Assembly (NCBI RefSeq): GCF_005889745.1
Contig: NZ_VCKZ01000003.1
Location: forward strand, 1-64,000
Length of the DNA: 64,000 nucleotides
Reading direction: 5' to 3'
Source of the DNA: Actinomadura geliboluensis
GTDB taxonomy: Bacteria > Actinomycetota > Actinomycetes > Streptosporangiales > Streptosporangiaceae
Shown here: positions 11,287-23,433 of the stretch, piece by piece
Numbering within the stretch: position 1 is the stretch's first letter
Layout of the letters: each line of letters starts with the position of its first letter
The notes under the pieces: generated by a model
Told to the model about the DNA's origin: nothing
What the model saw: the letters and a program-made list of their open reading frames with translations, nothing else
Database searches by the model: none
Position numbers and translations under genes: made by a program

Positions 11287-11329
11287 GGGGGCCTCCGCAG
11301 CCCCCCAATCGCATTACCTCTAGGGTAAT
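11287..11329. promoter_or_regulatory. Hairpin and inverted repeat in the ATP synthase leader
   Basis: Two inverted repeats lie in the 245-bp gap. GGGGGC/GCCCCC (11287-11305) could end wecA transcripts. ATTACC-TCTAG-GGTAAT (11313-11329) is a 6-bp perfect inverted repeat in otherwise GC-rich DNA. It overlaps a possible -35 TTGTGG (11329-11334), which is 17 bp from GATACC, a weak -10 candidate. This is a pattern observation only. Confidence 0.35.
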
Positions 11330-11404
11330 TGTGGACAATCCGGACGCTTGTGATACCTTTCACGAACAAGAAACGACCACTGACCGTGACCAGCCGGAGC
11401 CCTC

Positions 11405-11821
11405 ATGCAAACCTCCGACGCTCGGATGCTCCGCGGCGCAGCGATCCCGACATCGGTCGTCGGGGTGGCCGCCGTGCTGATCGGCCTGCTGGCCGCCGGC
11501 GCCAAGGGCGCCTTGGCGGCGGCACTGGCCTCCGTCGTGGTGATCGCCTTCTTCTCGATCAGCGCCCTGGTGGTCTCCTGGGCCGCCCGGTACTCCGCGC
11601 AGACGATGATGCTGGCCGCGCTGGCCAGCTACATGGTGAAGATCCTCGCGGTGATGGTGCTGGTCACGACGATGGACGGCGTCTCGATCTGGGACACCAA
11701 GGTGTTCGGCTGGACGGTCATCGGGCTCGCGCTGCTCTGGATCGCCGCCGAGTTCCGGGTCGTGCTGCAGCGGAGGCCCTACATTGACGAACCCGAGAAC
11801 GTCCTGGACCGGAGTCCGTGA
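11405..11821 (+). CDS. ATP synthase-associated membrane protein (AtpI-like)
   Basis: 138 residues with four hydrophobic helices, starting at ATG 11405 with GGAG upstream. It has the arrangement of the AtpI/ATP synthase protein I family (two hairpins of membrane helices, short polar ends) and heads the ATP synthase gene series. AtpI-type proteins assist assembly of the c-ring or ion supply; that role here is inferred from position and topology. A second, smaller AtpZ-type gene follows. Confidence 0.75.
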   Translation: MQTSDARMLRGAAIPTSVVGVAAVLIGLLAAGAKGALAAALASVVVIAFFSISALVVSWAARYSAQTMMLAALASYMVKILAVMVLVTTMDGVSIWDTKVFGWTVIGLALLWIAAEFRVVLQRRPYIDEPENVLDRSP

Positions 11822-11905
11822 TGCACGCCTCGCGGACGGTGCCGGGCCCCCGGGACTACTCCAATATGACCACCGCACGGGTGGCCTGCTATCGTCCGGA
11901 GCGCG

Positions 11906-12130
11906 ATGAGCGAGCAGAAGCCCCGGCCGGAGGACGGCCAGCGGGAATTCGCCGACGTCGCCTGGTCCGTGCCCAGCTACCTTCTCTCCGGGATGATCAT
12001 CTGGGGCGGCATCGGGTGGCTGCTGTCCGAATGGACGCACCAGACCTGGCTGATCCCCATCGGCCTGATCATCGGTGCCGGGCTCGCCATCTACCTGGTC
12101 TACCTGAAGTACGGCAGCCACTCCTCCTGA
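11906..12130 (+). CDS. AtpZ/AtpI family small membrane protein
   Basis: 74 residues with a polar N-terminus and two membrane helices (YLLSGMIIWGGIGWLLSE; WLIPIGLIIGAGLAIYLVYL), the two-helix hairpin typical of AtpZ/AtpI proteins. AtpI/AtpZ proteins are known partners in Fo assembly. It lies between the 138-residue membrane protein and atpB. It starts at ATG 11906 with GGAGCGCG upstream. Confidence 0.85.
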   Translation: MSEQKPRPEDGQREFADVAWSVPSYLLSGMIIWGGIGWLLSEWTHQTWLIPIGLIIGAGLAIYLVYLKYGSHSS

Positions 12131-12200
12131 GCGGCCCCGCCGAGGAAGCCGCCGAGGAAGCCTTCGTGAAACATCACCACATTGATGAAGGGAACGCCGC

Positions 12201-13332
<1,132 letters not shown>

Positions 13333-13364
13333 CCACGGGTTCCAACTGAGGAAGGGCTGCAGAC

Positions 13365-13922
13365 ATGATCACAGCAGCTTCCGTCCTAGCGGCGGAGGAG
13401 AACAACCCTCTCGTCCCGCACCCGTACGAGCTGGTCGTCGGCATCTTCTCGTTCCTCGTCGTCATGATCGTCCTGGGGCGCATCCTCGTTCCGCGTCTGC
13501 AGAAGACGCTGGAGGAGCGCACCCAGGCGATCGAGGGCGGCCTCGAGCGGGCAGAGCAGGCGCAGAAAGAGGCCCAGCAGGTCCTCGATCAGTACAAGTC
13601 CCAGCAGAAGGCGGCCGCGGTCGAGGCGTCCAACGAGCGGCGCAAGGCCGAGGAGCAGGGCGCGCAGATCATCGCCGAGGCCAAGGAGAAGGCCCAGGCG
13701 GAGGCTCGCAAGATCGTCGAGGACGCGAAGAAGCAGATCGAGGCCGAGCGGCAGCAGGCGCTGCAGTCGCTGCGCGCCGAGATCGGCGCCATGTCGGTCG
13801 ACCTCGCCGGTCGCGTCGTGGGCGAGTCCCTTGAGGACAGCGCGCGGCAGAGCCGGGTCGTCGACCGGTTCCTCGAGGAGCTGGAGAGCCGCGCTCGCAC
13901 GCAGGAGCAGATCACATCATGA
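13365..13922 (+). CDS. atpF: F0F1 ATP synthase subunit b
   Basis: Peripheral stalk subunit, 185 residues: one N-terminal membrane helix (LVVGIFSFLVVMIVLGRILV) and a long charged coiled coil. The stop codon overlaps the atpH start (ATGA, 13919-13922), indicating translational coupling. Confidence 0.96.
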   Translation: MITAASVLAAEENNPLVPHPYELVVGIFSFLVVMIVLGRILVPRLQKTLEERTQAIEGGLERAEQAQKEAQQVLDQYKSQQKAAAVEASNERRKAEEQGAQIIAEAKEKAQAEARKIVEDAKKQIEAERQQALQSLRAEIGAMSVDLAGRVVGESLEDSARQSRVVDRFLEELESRARTQEQITS

Positions 13923-14740
13923 CCATCACGGGAGCGGTGAGCAGGGCGTCGCTCGCCGAGGCCAGGACCCGGCTGGAGGCCGTCATTCCCTCCGCCGACC
14001 TGGCCGGGCTGGGCGCCGACCTGTTCGCGGTGCTGCACCTGATCGACCGCGAGCACGGCCTGCGCCGGGCGGTGTCCGACCCGGCGCGGGACGGTGCCGA
14101 CAAGGCGCAGCTCGTCCAGATCCTGCTGGAGGGCAAGGTGTCGCCGGCCGCTCTCGGGCTGGTCGCCGACGTCGTCCGGCTGCGCTGGTCCAAGCCGTCG
14201 GAGCTGGCGGACGCGGTGGAGACCCTCGCGGTCACCGCCGAGGCCGCCCGCGCCGAGGCCGACGGGCAGATCGACGACCTGGAGGACGAGCTGTTCCGGT
14301 TCTCCCGGGTCGTCGAGGGGGAGGTCGCGCTGCGCTCCGCCCTCGCCGGTCCGGGCCTGCCGGACGACCGCAAGCTCGGCCTGCTCAACGCGCTGCTGGA
14401 CGGCAAGGTCACGCCGGCCACGCTGACGCTGGTCACCGAGCTCGTGCTGCGCCCGCGAGGACGTAGCCTGGAAGGCGGGCTCGCCGAGTTCGGCAAGCTC
14501 GTCGCCCAGCGCCGGCGGCGGCTGGTCGCGCTGGTGCGGACGCCGACCGAGTTGTCGGCGCGGCAGCGGACGCGGCTCGCCGAGGTGCTCGCCGCCGCGT
14601 ACGGACACGAAGTACACCTGAACATCGAGCTCGACCCGAGCACGATCGGCGGACTGTCGATCGAGATCGGGGACGAGATCATCGACGGCACGATCGCCGG
14701 ACGGCTGGACGACGTCCGCCGGAGGCTCGGCGCCGGCTGA
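13919..14740 (+). CDS. atpH: F0F1 ATP synthase subunit delta
   Basis: Connects F1 to the peripheral stalk. 273 residues, longer than the ~180 of E. coli, as usual in actinobacteria, where the N-terminal part is extended. The C-terminal signature YGHEVHLNIELDPSTIGGLSI followed by GDEIIDGTI is the family hallmark. Its start overlaps the atpF stop by 4 bases. Confidence 0.95.
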   Translation: MTITGAVSRASLAEARTRLEAVIPSADLAGLGADLFAVLHLIDREHGLRRAVSDPARDGADKAQLVQILLEGKVSPAALGLVADVVRLRWSKPSELADAVETLAVTAEAARAEADGQIDDLEDELFRFSRVVEGEVALRSALAGPGLPDDRKLGLLNALLDGKVTPATLTLVTELVLRPRGRSLEGGLAEFGKLVAQRRRRLVALVRTPTELSARQRTRLAEVLAAAYGHEVHLNIELDPSTIGGLSIEIGDEIIDGTIAGRLDDVRRRLGAG

Positions 14741-14808
14741 GGCCGGTAGAGCTGGCTCCAACGCCGAGTGCCGGTAAAGCCGACCCTTAAGGGAGCAAGA
14801 GAGGAATC

Positions 14809-16443
14809 ATGGCGGAGCTGACGATCCGTCCGGACGAGATCCGGAACGCGCTGGAGCGCTTCGTCCAGTCGTACGAGCCCGAGGCCGCCGCGCGCGAGGA
14901 GGTCGGCACCGTCGTCGATGCCGGCGACGGCATCGCCCACATCGAGGGCCTGCCCTCCGCGATGGCGAACGAACTCCTGGAGTTCGAGGACGGTACCCGT
15001 GGCCTGGCTCTGAACCTGGACGTGCGTGAGATCGGCGCCGTTGTCCTGGGTGACTTCAGCGGAATCGAGGAGGGCCAGAAGGTCCGGCGGACGGGCGAGG
15101 TCCTGTCGGCGCCGGTCGGCGACGCCTTCCTCGGTCGCGTCGTGGACGCGCTGGGCAACCCGCTGGACGGCCTCGGCCCGGTCGAGACGACCGAGCGCCG
15201 CGCGCTGGAGCTGCAGGCCCCCACGGTCGTGCAGCGGCAGTCGGTGAAGGAGCCGCTGCAGACCGGCATCAAGGCGATCGACGCGATGACGCCGATCGGC
15301 CGGGGCCAGCGGCAGCTGATCATCGGTGACCGGCAGACCGGCAAGACGACGGTCTGCGTGGACACCATCATCAACCAGAAGGAAGCCTGGGACACGGGCG
15401 ACCCGAACAAGCAGGTGCGCTGCATCTACGTCGCGGTCGGCCAGAAGGGCTCCACGATCGCCAACGTCCGCCGCTCCCTGGAGGAGGCCGGCGCGCTGGA
15501 GTACACCACGATCGTGGCGGCTCCGGCGTCCGACCCGGCGGGCTACAAGTACATCGCCCCCTACACCGGGTCCGCGATCGGGCAGCACTGGATGTACCAG
15601 GGCAAGCACGTCCTGATCGTGTTCGACGACCTGTCGAAGCAGGCCGAGGCCTACCGCGCGGTGTCGCTGCTGCTGCGCCGCCCGCCGGGCCGCGAGGCCT
15701 ACCCCGGTGACGTCTTCTACCTGCACTCGCGTCTGCTGGAGCGCTGCGCGAAGCTGTCGGACGACCTGGGCGGCGGCTCGATGACCGGCCTGCCGATCAT
15801 CGAGACCAAGGGCAACGACGTGTCGGCGTACATCCCGACGAACGTCATCTCGATCACCGACGGGCAGTGCTTCCTGGAGACGGACCTGTTCAACCAGGGC
15901 GTCCGGCCGGCGATCAACGTCGGTATCTCGGTCTCCCGGGTCGGCGGCTCCGCGCAGATCAAGGCGATGCGCAAGGTCGCCGGCACGCTGCGCCTGGCGC
16001 TGTCGCAGTTCCGCGACCTGGAGGCGTTCGCCGCCTTCGCGTCCGACCTGGACGCGGCGTCCCGCGCCCAGCTGGAGCGCGGCGCCCGCCTGGTCGAGCT
16101 GCTGAAGCAGCCGCAGGGCGCGCCGTTCCCGGCCGAGCAGGAGGTCGTGTCCGTGTGGGCGGGCACCTCCGGCGAGCTGGACGACGTCCCGGTCGCCGAC
16201 ATCCGCCGCTTCGAGCGCGAGTTCCTCGACTACATCGAGCGCGAGGAGGGCGGCCTGCTGACCGCCATCCGCGAGACGGGGCAGCTCTCCGACGACGGCC
16301 TCACCAGCCTCAAGAACGCCATCACGGAGTTCAAGAAGGGCTTCCAGACCAGCGAGGGCGAGATGCTGGCCGAGGAGCCCGTGGAACCGATCGAGGCCGA
16401 GGACGTCGAGCAGGAGACCATCACCCGCGTCAAGAAGGACTGA
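14809..16443 (+). CDS. atpA: F0F1 ATP synthase subunit alpha
   Basis: Non-catalytic nucleotide-binding subunit of F1, 544 residues. Walker A G173-DRQTGKT-180; downstream the conserved [13 protein letters not shown] and [20 protein letters not shown] segments. AGGAATC precedes the ATG. The C-terminus carries an acidic extension ([15 protein letters not shown]), common in this phylum. Confidence 0.98.
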   Translation: MAELTIRPDEIRNALERFVQSYEPEAAAREEVGTVVDAGDGIAHIEGLPSAMANELLEFEDGTRGLALNLDVREIGAVVLGDFSGIEEGQKVRRTGEVLSAPVGDAFLGRVVDALGNPLDGLGPVETTERRALELQAPTVVQRQSVKEPLQTGIKAIDAMTPIGRGQRQLIIGDRQTGKTTVCVDTIINQKEAWDTGDPNKQVRCIYVAVGQKGSTIANVRRSLEEAGALEYTTIVAAPASDPAGYKYIAPYTGSAIGQHWMYQGKHVLIVFDDLSKQAEAYRAVSLLLRRPPGREAYPGDVFYLHSRLLERCAKLSDDLGGGSMTGLPIIETKGNDVSAYIPTNVISITDGQCFLETDLFNQGVRPAINVGISVSRVGGSAQIKAMRKVAGTLRLALSQFRDLEAFAAFASDLDAASRAQLERGARLVELLKQPQGAPFPAEQEVVSVWAGTSGELDDVPVADIRRFEREFLDYIEREEGGLLTAIRETGQLSDDGLTSLKNAITEFKKGFQTSEGEMLAEEPVEPIEAEDVEQETITRVKKD

Positions 16444-16448
16444 CGCCG

Positions 16449-18778
<2,330 letters not shown>

Positions 18779-18783
18779 TCCGC

Positions 18784-18832
18784 ACCGGCGGGGCCGCACC
18801 CGGGCCGTGCGTCCGGGGGCGGCCCCGCCGGT
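18784..18832. promoter_or_regulatory. Large hairpin between atpD and atpC
   Basis: A 14-bp perfect stem, ACCGGCGGGGCCGC (18784-18797) with GCGGCCCCGCCGGT (18819-18832), has a 21-base loop that can itself pair (CCCGG with CCGGG). It lies in the 82-bp atpD-atpC gap. No T-run follows, so it could be a partial terminator or an mRNA-stability element setting the level of epsilon relative to the other subunits. Confidence 0.55.
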
Positions 18833-18860
18833 ACCGCTCCAGTATTCGGAGGAAACAGAC

Positions 18861-19247
18861 GTGGCAACCCTACGGGTCGGGCTGGTCTCGCCGGAGCGCG
18901 AGATCTGGACCGGCGAGGCCAAGATGGTGGTCGCCCAGACCATCGAGGGGTCGCTCGGCATCCTGCCGGGCCACGCCCCGGTGCTGGGCGTCCTGCTGGA
19001 CGGCAGTGTGGTGAAGATCGAGCCGGCGGACGGCGGCGAGCCGGTCACGGCGGCGGTCGGCAGCGGCTTCTTCTCGGTCGCGGCCGACAAGGTGTCGGTG
19101 CTGGCGGAGCAGGCCGAGCTGGGCGGCGAGATCGACGTCGACGAGGCCCGGCGGGCGCTGGACTCGGCGCTCGAACTGGCGGGCGAGGACGCGACGCCGG
19201 AGCGGCGCGCCCGGGCGCGGCTGCGCGCGGCGGGCATCGAGGCCTAA
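18861..19247 (+). CDS. atpC: F0F1 ATP synthase subunit epsilon
   Basis: F1 rotor subunit and inhibitor of ATP hydrolysis, 128 residues: N-terminal beta sandwich (LRVGLVSPEREIWTGEAKMV; GSLGILPGHAPVLGVL) and a C-terminal helical hairpin. GTG at 18861 is chosen since GGAGG lies 8 bases upstream and the family begins here, though the frame is open further upstream. Confidence 0.96.
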   Translation: MATLRVGLVSPEREIWTGEAKMVVAQTIEGSLGILPGHAPVLGVLLDGSVVKIEPADGGEPVTAAVGSGFFSVAADKVSVLAEQAELGGEIDVDEARRALDSALELAGEDATPERRARARLRAAGIEA

Positions 19248-19282
19248 CATCGGGCCTAAGATCAGGCTCGGCACCATGGCCC

Positions 19283-19365
19283 GGGATCGTGGCCATGGGT
19301 CGTGGCCCGGGATCGTAGCCTGGGGTCGGGGCCTGAGATCGTGGTCTGACATCGAGGTCCGGAGT
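19283..19365. repeat. Degenerate tandem repeats upstream of DUF2550 gene
   Basis: About six imperfect 12-15 bp units of the type GGGATCGTGGCC(T/A)GG follow each other in the 137-bp gap between atpC and the next gene. Units drift in sequence, so this looks like an old tandem expansion rather than a designed site. Confidence 0.55.
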
Positions 19366-19384
19366 TCGACGGACGGCGGGGGAC

Positions 19385-19849
19385 TTGGGCGAGCAGCTGG
19401 CAGTGGAGGTGGGCGGTGCGCTCACCGCGCTCGTCCTGCTGGCTGCCCTGCTGTTCGTCTGCATGGCGGTGCGCCGCTGGTTGTTCACGCGCGGCGGCGG
19501 CACCGTGGAGTGCAGCCTGCGTGAACTGTCCCGGGAGGGCGGAGCTCCGGGGGTGTGGCGGCTCGGCATCGGCCGGTACAAGGGCGATGAGCTCCACTGG
19601 CACCGCGTGTTCGGTTTCCGCAGACGGCCCCGGCAGGTGATCCACCGCCGGGGCCTCGTCGTGTCCAACCGGCGGCTGCCCGGCCCGGAGGAGGCCGAGG
19701 GCCTGCTCCCGGAGGTGAGCGTCATCGAGGTGCGGGACGGGGAGCTGACCGTCGAGCTGGCGATGGGCGCGGAGGCGCTGACCGGCTTCCTGTCGTGGCT
19801 GGAGGCGGCCCCGCCCGGACTTCCGGTGGATCTGCGCCCACCGGAGTGA
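19385..19849 (+). CDS. DUF2550 family membrane protein
   Basis: 154 residues. One N-terminal membrane helix (ALTALVLLAALLFVCMAV), then a basic cytoplasmic domain with the DUF2550 pattern (CSLRELS...WRLGIGRYKGDELHWHRVFG...RR...V...R). It directly follows atpC in many actinobacteria, as here. TTG at 19385 is the likely start. Function unknown. Confidence 0.85.
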   Translation: MGEQLAVEVGGALTALVLLAALLFVCMAVRRWLFTRGGGTVECSLRELSREGGAPGVWRLGIGRYKGDELHWHRVFGFRRRPRQVIHRRGLVVSNRRLPGPEEAEGLLPEVSVIEVRDGELTVELAMGAEALTGFLSWLEAAPPGLPVDLRPPE

Positions 19850-20015
19850 GCTCCGCTTTGTGGGGCCGGCGGGTGCCCTGCGGGCGGCGGTGCGGCATGG
19901 CCTGGTAAGGCGCCGGTATCGAATCGTCCTGGCGGCGGCGGCGCTGCTTGAGGCGCCCGGGGCGCGGGACCAGGATCGCTCCTGGTCCGCTCGGTCCCCG
20001 TCCGCTGGAGTGCAC

Positions 20016-21650
20016 GTGCGCAAGCTGATCACCGGCCGCAACCTCCTCACCGGCACCGCTGTGGCGCTGCCCGCGCTGTTCCTGCCGGCGGCCCTTCCGG
20101 CGGCGGGCGCCGCGCCGGAACGCCCCGACCTCGCGAAGCTGGTGACGCTGAAGGACGTCCAGGCGCACCTGGCCGCGTTCCAGGAGATCGCCGACTACAA
20201 CGGCGGCAACCGCGCGGCGGGCACCTCGGGCTACGGGGTGTCGGTGAAGTACGTGGTCGGACGCCTCCGCAAGGCCGGCTTCTCCCCGAAGGTGCAGAAG
20301 TTCACCTACCCGTACTGGGCGGAGAGGTCCGACGCGGTGTTCGCGCGGACGGCGCCGTCGAAGAAGTCCTACGAGCGGGAGAAGGACTTCCTGACGTTCG
20401 CCTACTCGGGGGCCGGGGACGTCACCGCGGCCGCGGTCGCCGTCGACTACCCGGCCAAGGGCGACGGGACGAGCGGCTGCGAGAAGAGCGACTTCAACGG
20501 CTTCGCGAAGGGCTCGATCGCCGTCGTCCAGCGCGGCACGTGCACGTTCGCGGTGAAGGCGGAGCGGGCGCGGGCGGCGGGCGCGTCCGCCGTGGTCGTC
20601 GCGAACACGGCGAAGGAGAAGGGGCCGGTGAACGGGACGGTGTCGAAGACCGCCGCGATCCCGGTCATCGGCGTCACGCACGAACTGGGCGCCGCGCTGG
20701 CGAAGGCCGCCAAGGGCGCCAGGGGCGGGAAGACCGCGAAGGGCGGGACGACCGCGAAGGGCTCGAAGACCGCGAAGGGCGCGAAGACCGCGAAGGGCGC
20801 GAAGGCCGGGAAGGGCGCGAAGGCCGGGCTGCGGCTGCGGGTGAAGGTCGACGCCGTCCACGGGAAGCGGTCGTCGTCCAACGTCATCGCCGACACCGAG
20901 CGCGGCGACCCCGACAACGTGGTGGTCGCCGGGGCGCACCTCGACAGCGTCCCGGAGGGCGCGGGGATCAACGACAACGGCACCGGCGCCGCGGCGCTGC
21001 TCGCCATCGCCGGGAAGATCAAGGAGCTCGGCAAGGGCGGGCTGCGCAACCGGGTGCGGTTCGCCTGGTGGGGCGCCGAGGAGGAGGGCCTGCGGGGGTC
21101 CGCGCACTACGTGAAGTCGCTGCGGGCGTCCGAACGGGAGAAGATCGCGCTGAACCTCAACTTCGACATGCTGGGCTCGCCCAACGGCGTCCGCGGCGTG
21201 TACGACGGCGACGGCTCCACCGGCGCCGGGACGCGGGCGCCCGCCGGGTCCGGGGCGATCGAGAAGATGTTCCGCGACTACTTCAAGAGCCGCCGCCTGC
21301 CGACCGTCGAGGGCGCGTTCGACGGGCGCTCCGACTACGGGCCGTTCATCGCGAAGGGCATCCCGGCCGGCGGCATCGCGACCGGCGCCGAGGGCGTGAA
21401 GACCGCCGCCGAGGCGAAGGCGTTCGGCGGCCGGGCCGGCAAGGCGTACGACCCCTGCTACCACGCCCGCTGCGACCGGGTGAAGAACGTGAACCTCAAG
21501 CTCCTCGACACCAACACCGACGGTGTCGCGCACGTCCTCCAGCATCTCGCCCGGACGACGGTCGCGGTCAACGGCGGCGCCCGGTTGGTGCTGCCGCTCA
21601 TCCCGTCCGGGCGTGCGCCTGTCTGGGAGGGGCCTTACCAGGTCCGCTGA
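20016..21650 (+). CDS. Secreted M28-family zinc aminopeptidase with PA domain
   Basis: Extracellular metallopeptidase, 544 residues. GTG 20016 (GGAG 5 bases upstream) gives a typical signal peptide ending near PAAGAAPE. A protease-associated (PA) domain spans about residues 125-230, with DFNGFAKGSIAVVQRGTCTF. Zinc ligands of the M28 domain are visible: GAHLDS (His, Asp), INDNGTGAAAL (Asp), WGAEEEGLRGS (Glu, general base), and a late H in DPCYHARCDR. Between PA and M28 lies a Lys/Gly/Ala/Thr repeat tract (about 20708-20830, TAKG units). It closely resembles Streptomyces secreted aminopeptidases except for that tract. Confidence 0.92.
   Translation: MRKLITGRNLLTGTAVALPALFLPAALPAAGAAPERPDLAKLVTLKDVQAHLAAFQEIADYNGGNRAAGTSGYGVSVKYVVGRLRKAGFSPKVQKFTYPYWAERSDAVFARTAPSKKSYEREKDFLTFAYSGAGDVTAAAVAVDYPAKGDGTSGCEKSDFNGFAKGSIAVVQRGTCTFAVKAERARAAGASAVVVANTAKEKGPVNGTVSKTAAIPVIGVTHELGAALAKAAKGARGGKTAKGGTTAKGSKTAKGAKTAKGAKAGKGAKAGLRLRVKVDAVHGKRSSSNVIADTERGDPDNVVVAGAHLDSVPEGAGINDNGTGAAALLAIAGKIKELGKGGLRNRVRFAWWGAEEEGLRGSAHYVKSLRASEREKIALNLNFDMLGSPNGVRGVYDGDGSTGAGTRAPAGSGAIEKMFRDYFKSRRLPTVEGAFDGRSDYGPFIAKGIPAGGIATGAEGVKTAAEAKAFGGRAGKAYDPCYHARCDRVKNVNLKLLDTNTDGVAHVLQHLARTTVAVNGGARLVLPLIPSGRAPVWEGPYQVR
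20708..20830 (+). repeat. In-frame tandem repeat encoding TAKG-type linker
   Basis: Repeated units of about 15-18 bp (GCGAAGGGCGCGAAGACC type) encode TAKGG, TAKGS, TAKGA steps. The repeat stays in frame inside the peptidase gene at the end of the PA domain and gives a flexible, strongly basic linker. Confidence 0.7.
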
Positions 21651-21677
21651 GACCGGCGCGGTCGTCTAGTCGGTCGT

Positions 21678-22619
21678 TCAGTAGGGCGCGACGAGGATGC
21701 CGCCGTCGCGGGTGGCGAGCTTGATCTTGCGCTCGGACCGGGAGTCCTCGTGGATGGCGGGGTCGATCTCCTTGCCGCCGTTGTCGGTGGCCGCGCTGAT
21801 GGCGTAGCTCTCGCCGGTGGGCGGCAGGCAGAGCTTGATGGAGCCGTTGTCGGTGTCGGCGTCGACGCTCGCGGGCGGCGCGGCGAGCCGCAGGTCGATG
21901 CCGCCGTCCCTGGTGCGGGCGGTGAGCCGCTCGGTGGTCAGCCCCTGCGCGTCGATGCCGCCGTTGTCGCTGCGGAGGTCGGCGACGGTGGCGGTCCCGC
22001 TGAGCCGGAGGCTTCCGTCGGCGGAGCGGACCGTCAGCTTCCCGGCGGTGAGCCCGGTCGCGTCCACGGAGCCGTTCTCGCTGCGCACGTCGGCGGTGGT
22101 GACGCGGCCGGAGACGCGCACCGAGCCGTCCTGCGAGCTGAGGGAGACGTTGGACGCCCGCAGGTCCGTCGCCTTGATCGAGCCGTTCTGGGTGTGCAGC
22201 CGCACCGTCCCGCCGAGCCCGGACGCGTCGATCCGCCCGTCCCGGCTCTCGATCTCCACCGGCATCGAGCGCGGCACCCGGACGCGGTAGGAGACGCCGC
22301 ACGAGGAGGACCCGAACCCGATCGCCTGGCCGCCGCACTTGGCCGTGAGCTTCAGCGTGGTGCCCTCGGTGACGTGCTTCACCCGCGGCTTGTTCCTGTC
22401 GTTGGACCAGCGCAGCCGCTCGTTGACCTCGATGCCGGGGGAGTCGGACGCGGTCACCACGACCCGGTTCCCGTTCCCCGCGATCGTCAGCTTGGCGACG
22501 CCGGCCGGCGCCGTGTAGGAGCGGTCCTCGTGGCCGGTGCCGAAGCTCACGTTGCCGCAGGCGGTCAGCGTCGCCGCCGCCACCGCCGCCAGCGCTGCCG
22601 TGCCCGTCAGGGTCCTCAC
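21678..22619 (-). CDS. DUF4097-type beta-strand repeat lipoprotein
   Basis: 313 residues. A lipoprotein signal peptide with lipobox LTAC predicts a membrane-anchored, outward-facing protein. The rest is a series of about 20-residue beta-helix repeats of the type (D/N)G(S/G)I.(A/V)..L (for example QNGSIKATDL, ENGSVDATGL, ADGSLRLSGT, DNGGIDAQGL), the DUF4097/adhesin-like (LiaG-related) family. Proteins of this type are often controlled by envelope-stress two-component systems. It carries, 90 bp upstream of its start, the same 20-bp palindrome found before the kinase/regulator pair at 2028-4138. Confidence 0.88.
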   Translation of the reverse strand: MRTLTGTAALAAVAAATLTACGNVSFGTGHEDRSYTAPAGVAKLTIAGNGNRVVVTASDSPGIEVNERLRWSNDRNKPRVKHVTEGTTLKLTAKCGGQAIGFGSSSCGVSYRVRVPRSMPVEIESRDGRIDASGLGGTVRLHTQNGSIKATDLRASNVSLSSQDGSVRVSGRVTTADVRSENGSVDATGLTAGKLTVRSADGSLRLSGTATVADLRSDNGGIDAQGLTTERLTARTRDGGIDLRLAAPPASVDADTDNGSIKLCLPPTGESYAISAATDNGGKEIDPAIHEDSRSERKIKLATRDGGILVAPY

Positions 22620-22706
22620 GTGGTCTCTCCCGTTGTCGCCGTGCCCCGTACATGACCAGCCTGTCCGGTACGGGGCGGCGGTACCAGGTGGGGAGCCGGT
22701 GAGCCG

Positions 22707-22726
22707 GTGGTGGGGTTAGCCCCACC
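22707..22726. promoter_or_regulatory. Second copy of the 20-bp palindrome, upstream of DUF4097 gene
   Basis: Identical over 20 bases to 1922-1941. Here the palindrome is longer: CCGGTGGTGGGG and CCCCACCACCGG (22704-22731) pair around TTAG. It lies between the end of the adenosyltransferase gene (22748) and the DUF4097 start (22619), i.e. in the promoter position of the lipoprotein gene. It could also act as a terminator hairpin for the upstream gene; the sharing with 1922-1941 favours a regulator site. Confidence 0.6.
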
Positions 22727-22747
22727 ACCGGCGCCCGCACGGAGGGG

Positions 22748-23362
22748 TCAGCGCTCCCCGCCCGGCTTCCACAGGACGTCGCCGTGCCCGGCGTTCGCCA
22801 CGCGGCACAGGATGAACAGCAGGTCCGACAGCCGGTTGAGGTACTTGGCGGTGAGCGGGTTCACGCCGCCCTCGGCGACCTCGTCGGCGCTGCCGTGCGC
22901 CTCGATCGCCGCCCAGGTGGTGCGTTCGGCGCGCCGCGCCACCGTCCGCGCGACGTGCAGCAGCGCCGCGCCCGGCGTCCCGCCCGGGAGGATGAAGCTG
23001 CGCAGCGCCGGAAGTTCGGCGTTGTGCTCGTCGCACGCCGCCTCCAGCCGCTCGATGTAGGACGGCTCGACGCGCAGCGGCGGGTACTGCGGGTCGGGGA
23101 CGACCGGCGCGCACAGGTCGGCGCCCACGTCGAACAGGTCGTTCTGGACGCGGACCAGCAGCGTCGCGACGTCGTCCGGCAGCGAGCCGAGCGCGAGGGC
23201 CGCGCCGATCGCGGCGTTGGCCTCCTCGACGTCGGCGTAGGCGGCGAGGCGCGGATCGGTCTTGCGGGTCCGCGACGCGTCGCCGAGCGCGGTGGTGCCG
23301 TCGTCGCCCGTCCGGGTGTAGATGCGCGAGAGTACGACGGGGTTGTCCCTGTTCTTCGCCAT
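22748..23362 (-). CDS. ATP:cob(I)alamin adenosyltransferase, PduO type
   Basis: Adds the 5'-deoxyadenosyl group of ATP to cob(I)alamin to give coenzyme B12. 204 residues, PduO/MMAB fold. Visible family segments: the N-terminal ATP loop YTRTGDDGTTALGD, and the helices with FILPGGTPGAALLHVARTVARRAER and LNRLSDLLFILCRVAN. It is a single gene here; the order ATP synthase operon then this gene is seen in other actinobacteria. Confidence 0.94.
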   Translation of the reverse strand: MAKNRDNPVVLSRIYTRTGDDGTTALGDASRTRKTDPRLAAYADVEEANAAIGAALALGSLPDDVATLLVRVQNDLFDVGADLCAPVVPDPQYPPLRVEPSYIERLEAACDEHNAELPALRSFILPGGTPGAALLHVARTVARRAERTTWAAIEAHGSADEVAEGGVNPLTAKYLNRLSDLLFILCRVANAGHGDVLWKPGGER

Positions 23363-23433
23363 GTCCCGCAGCCTAGCCCTGCCGTTCTCCGAAGCTCGTT
23401 CGGTAGGGTTCCGGAAAGACCCCGGAGGCCGCC

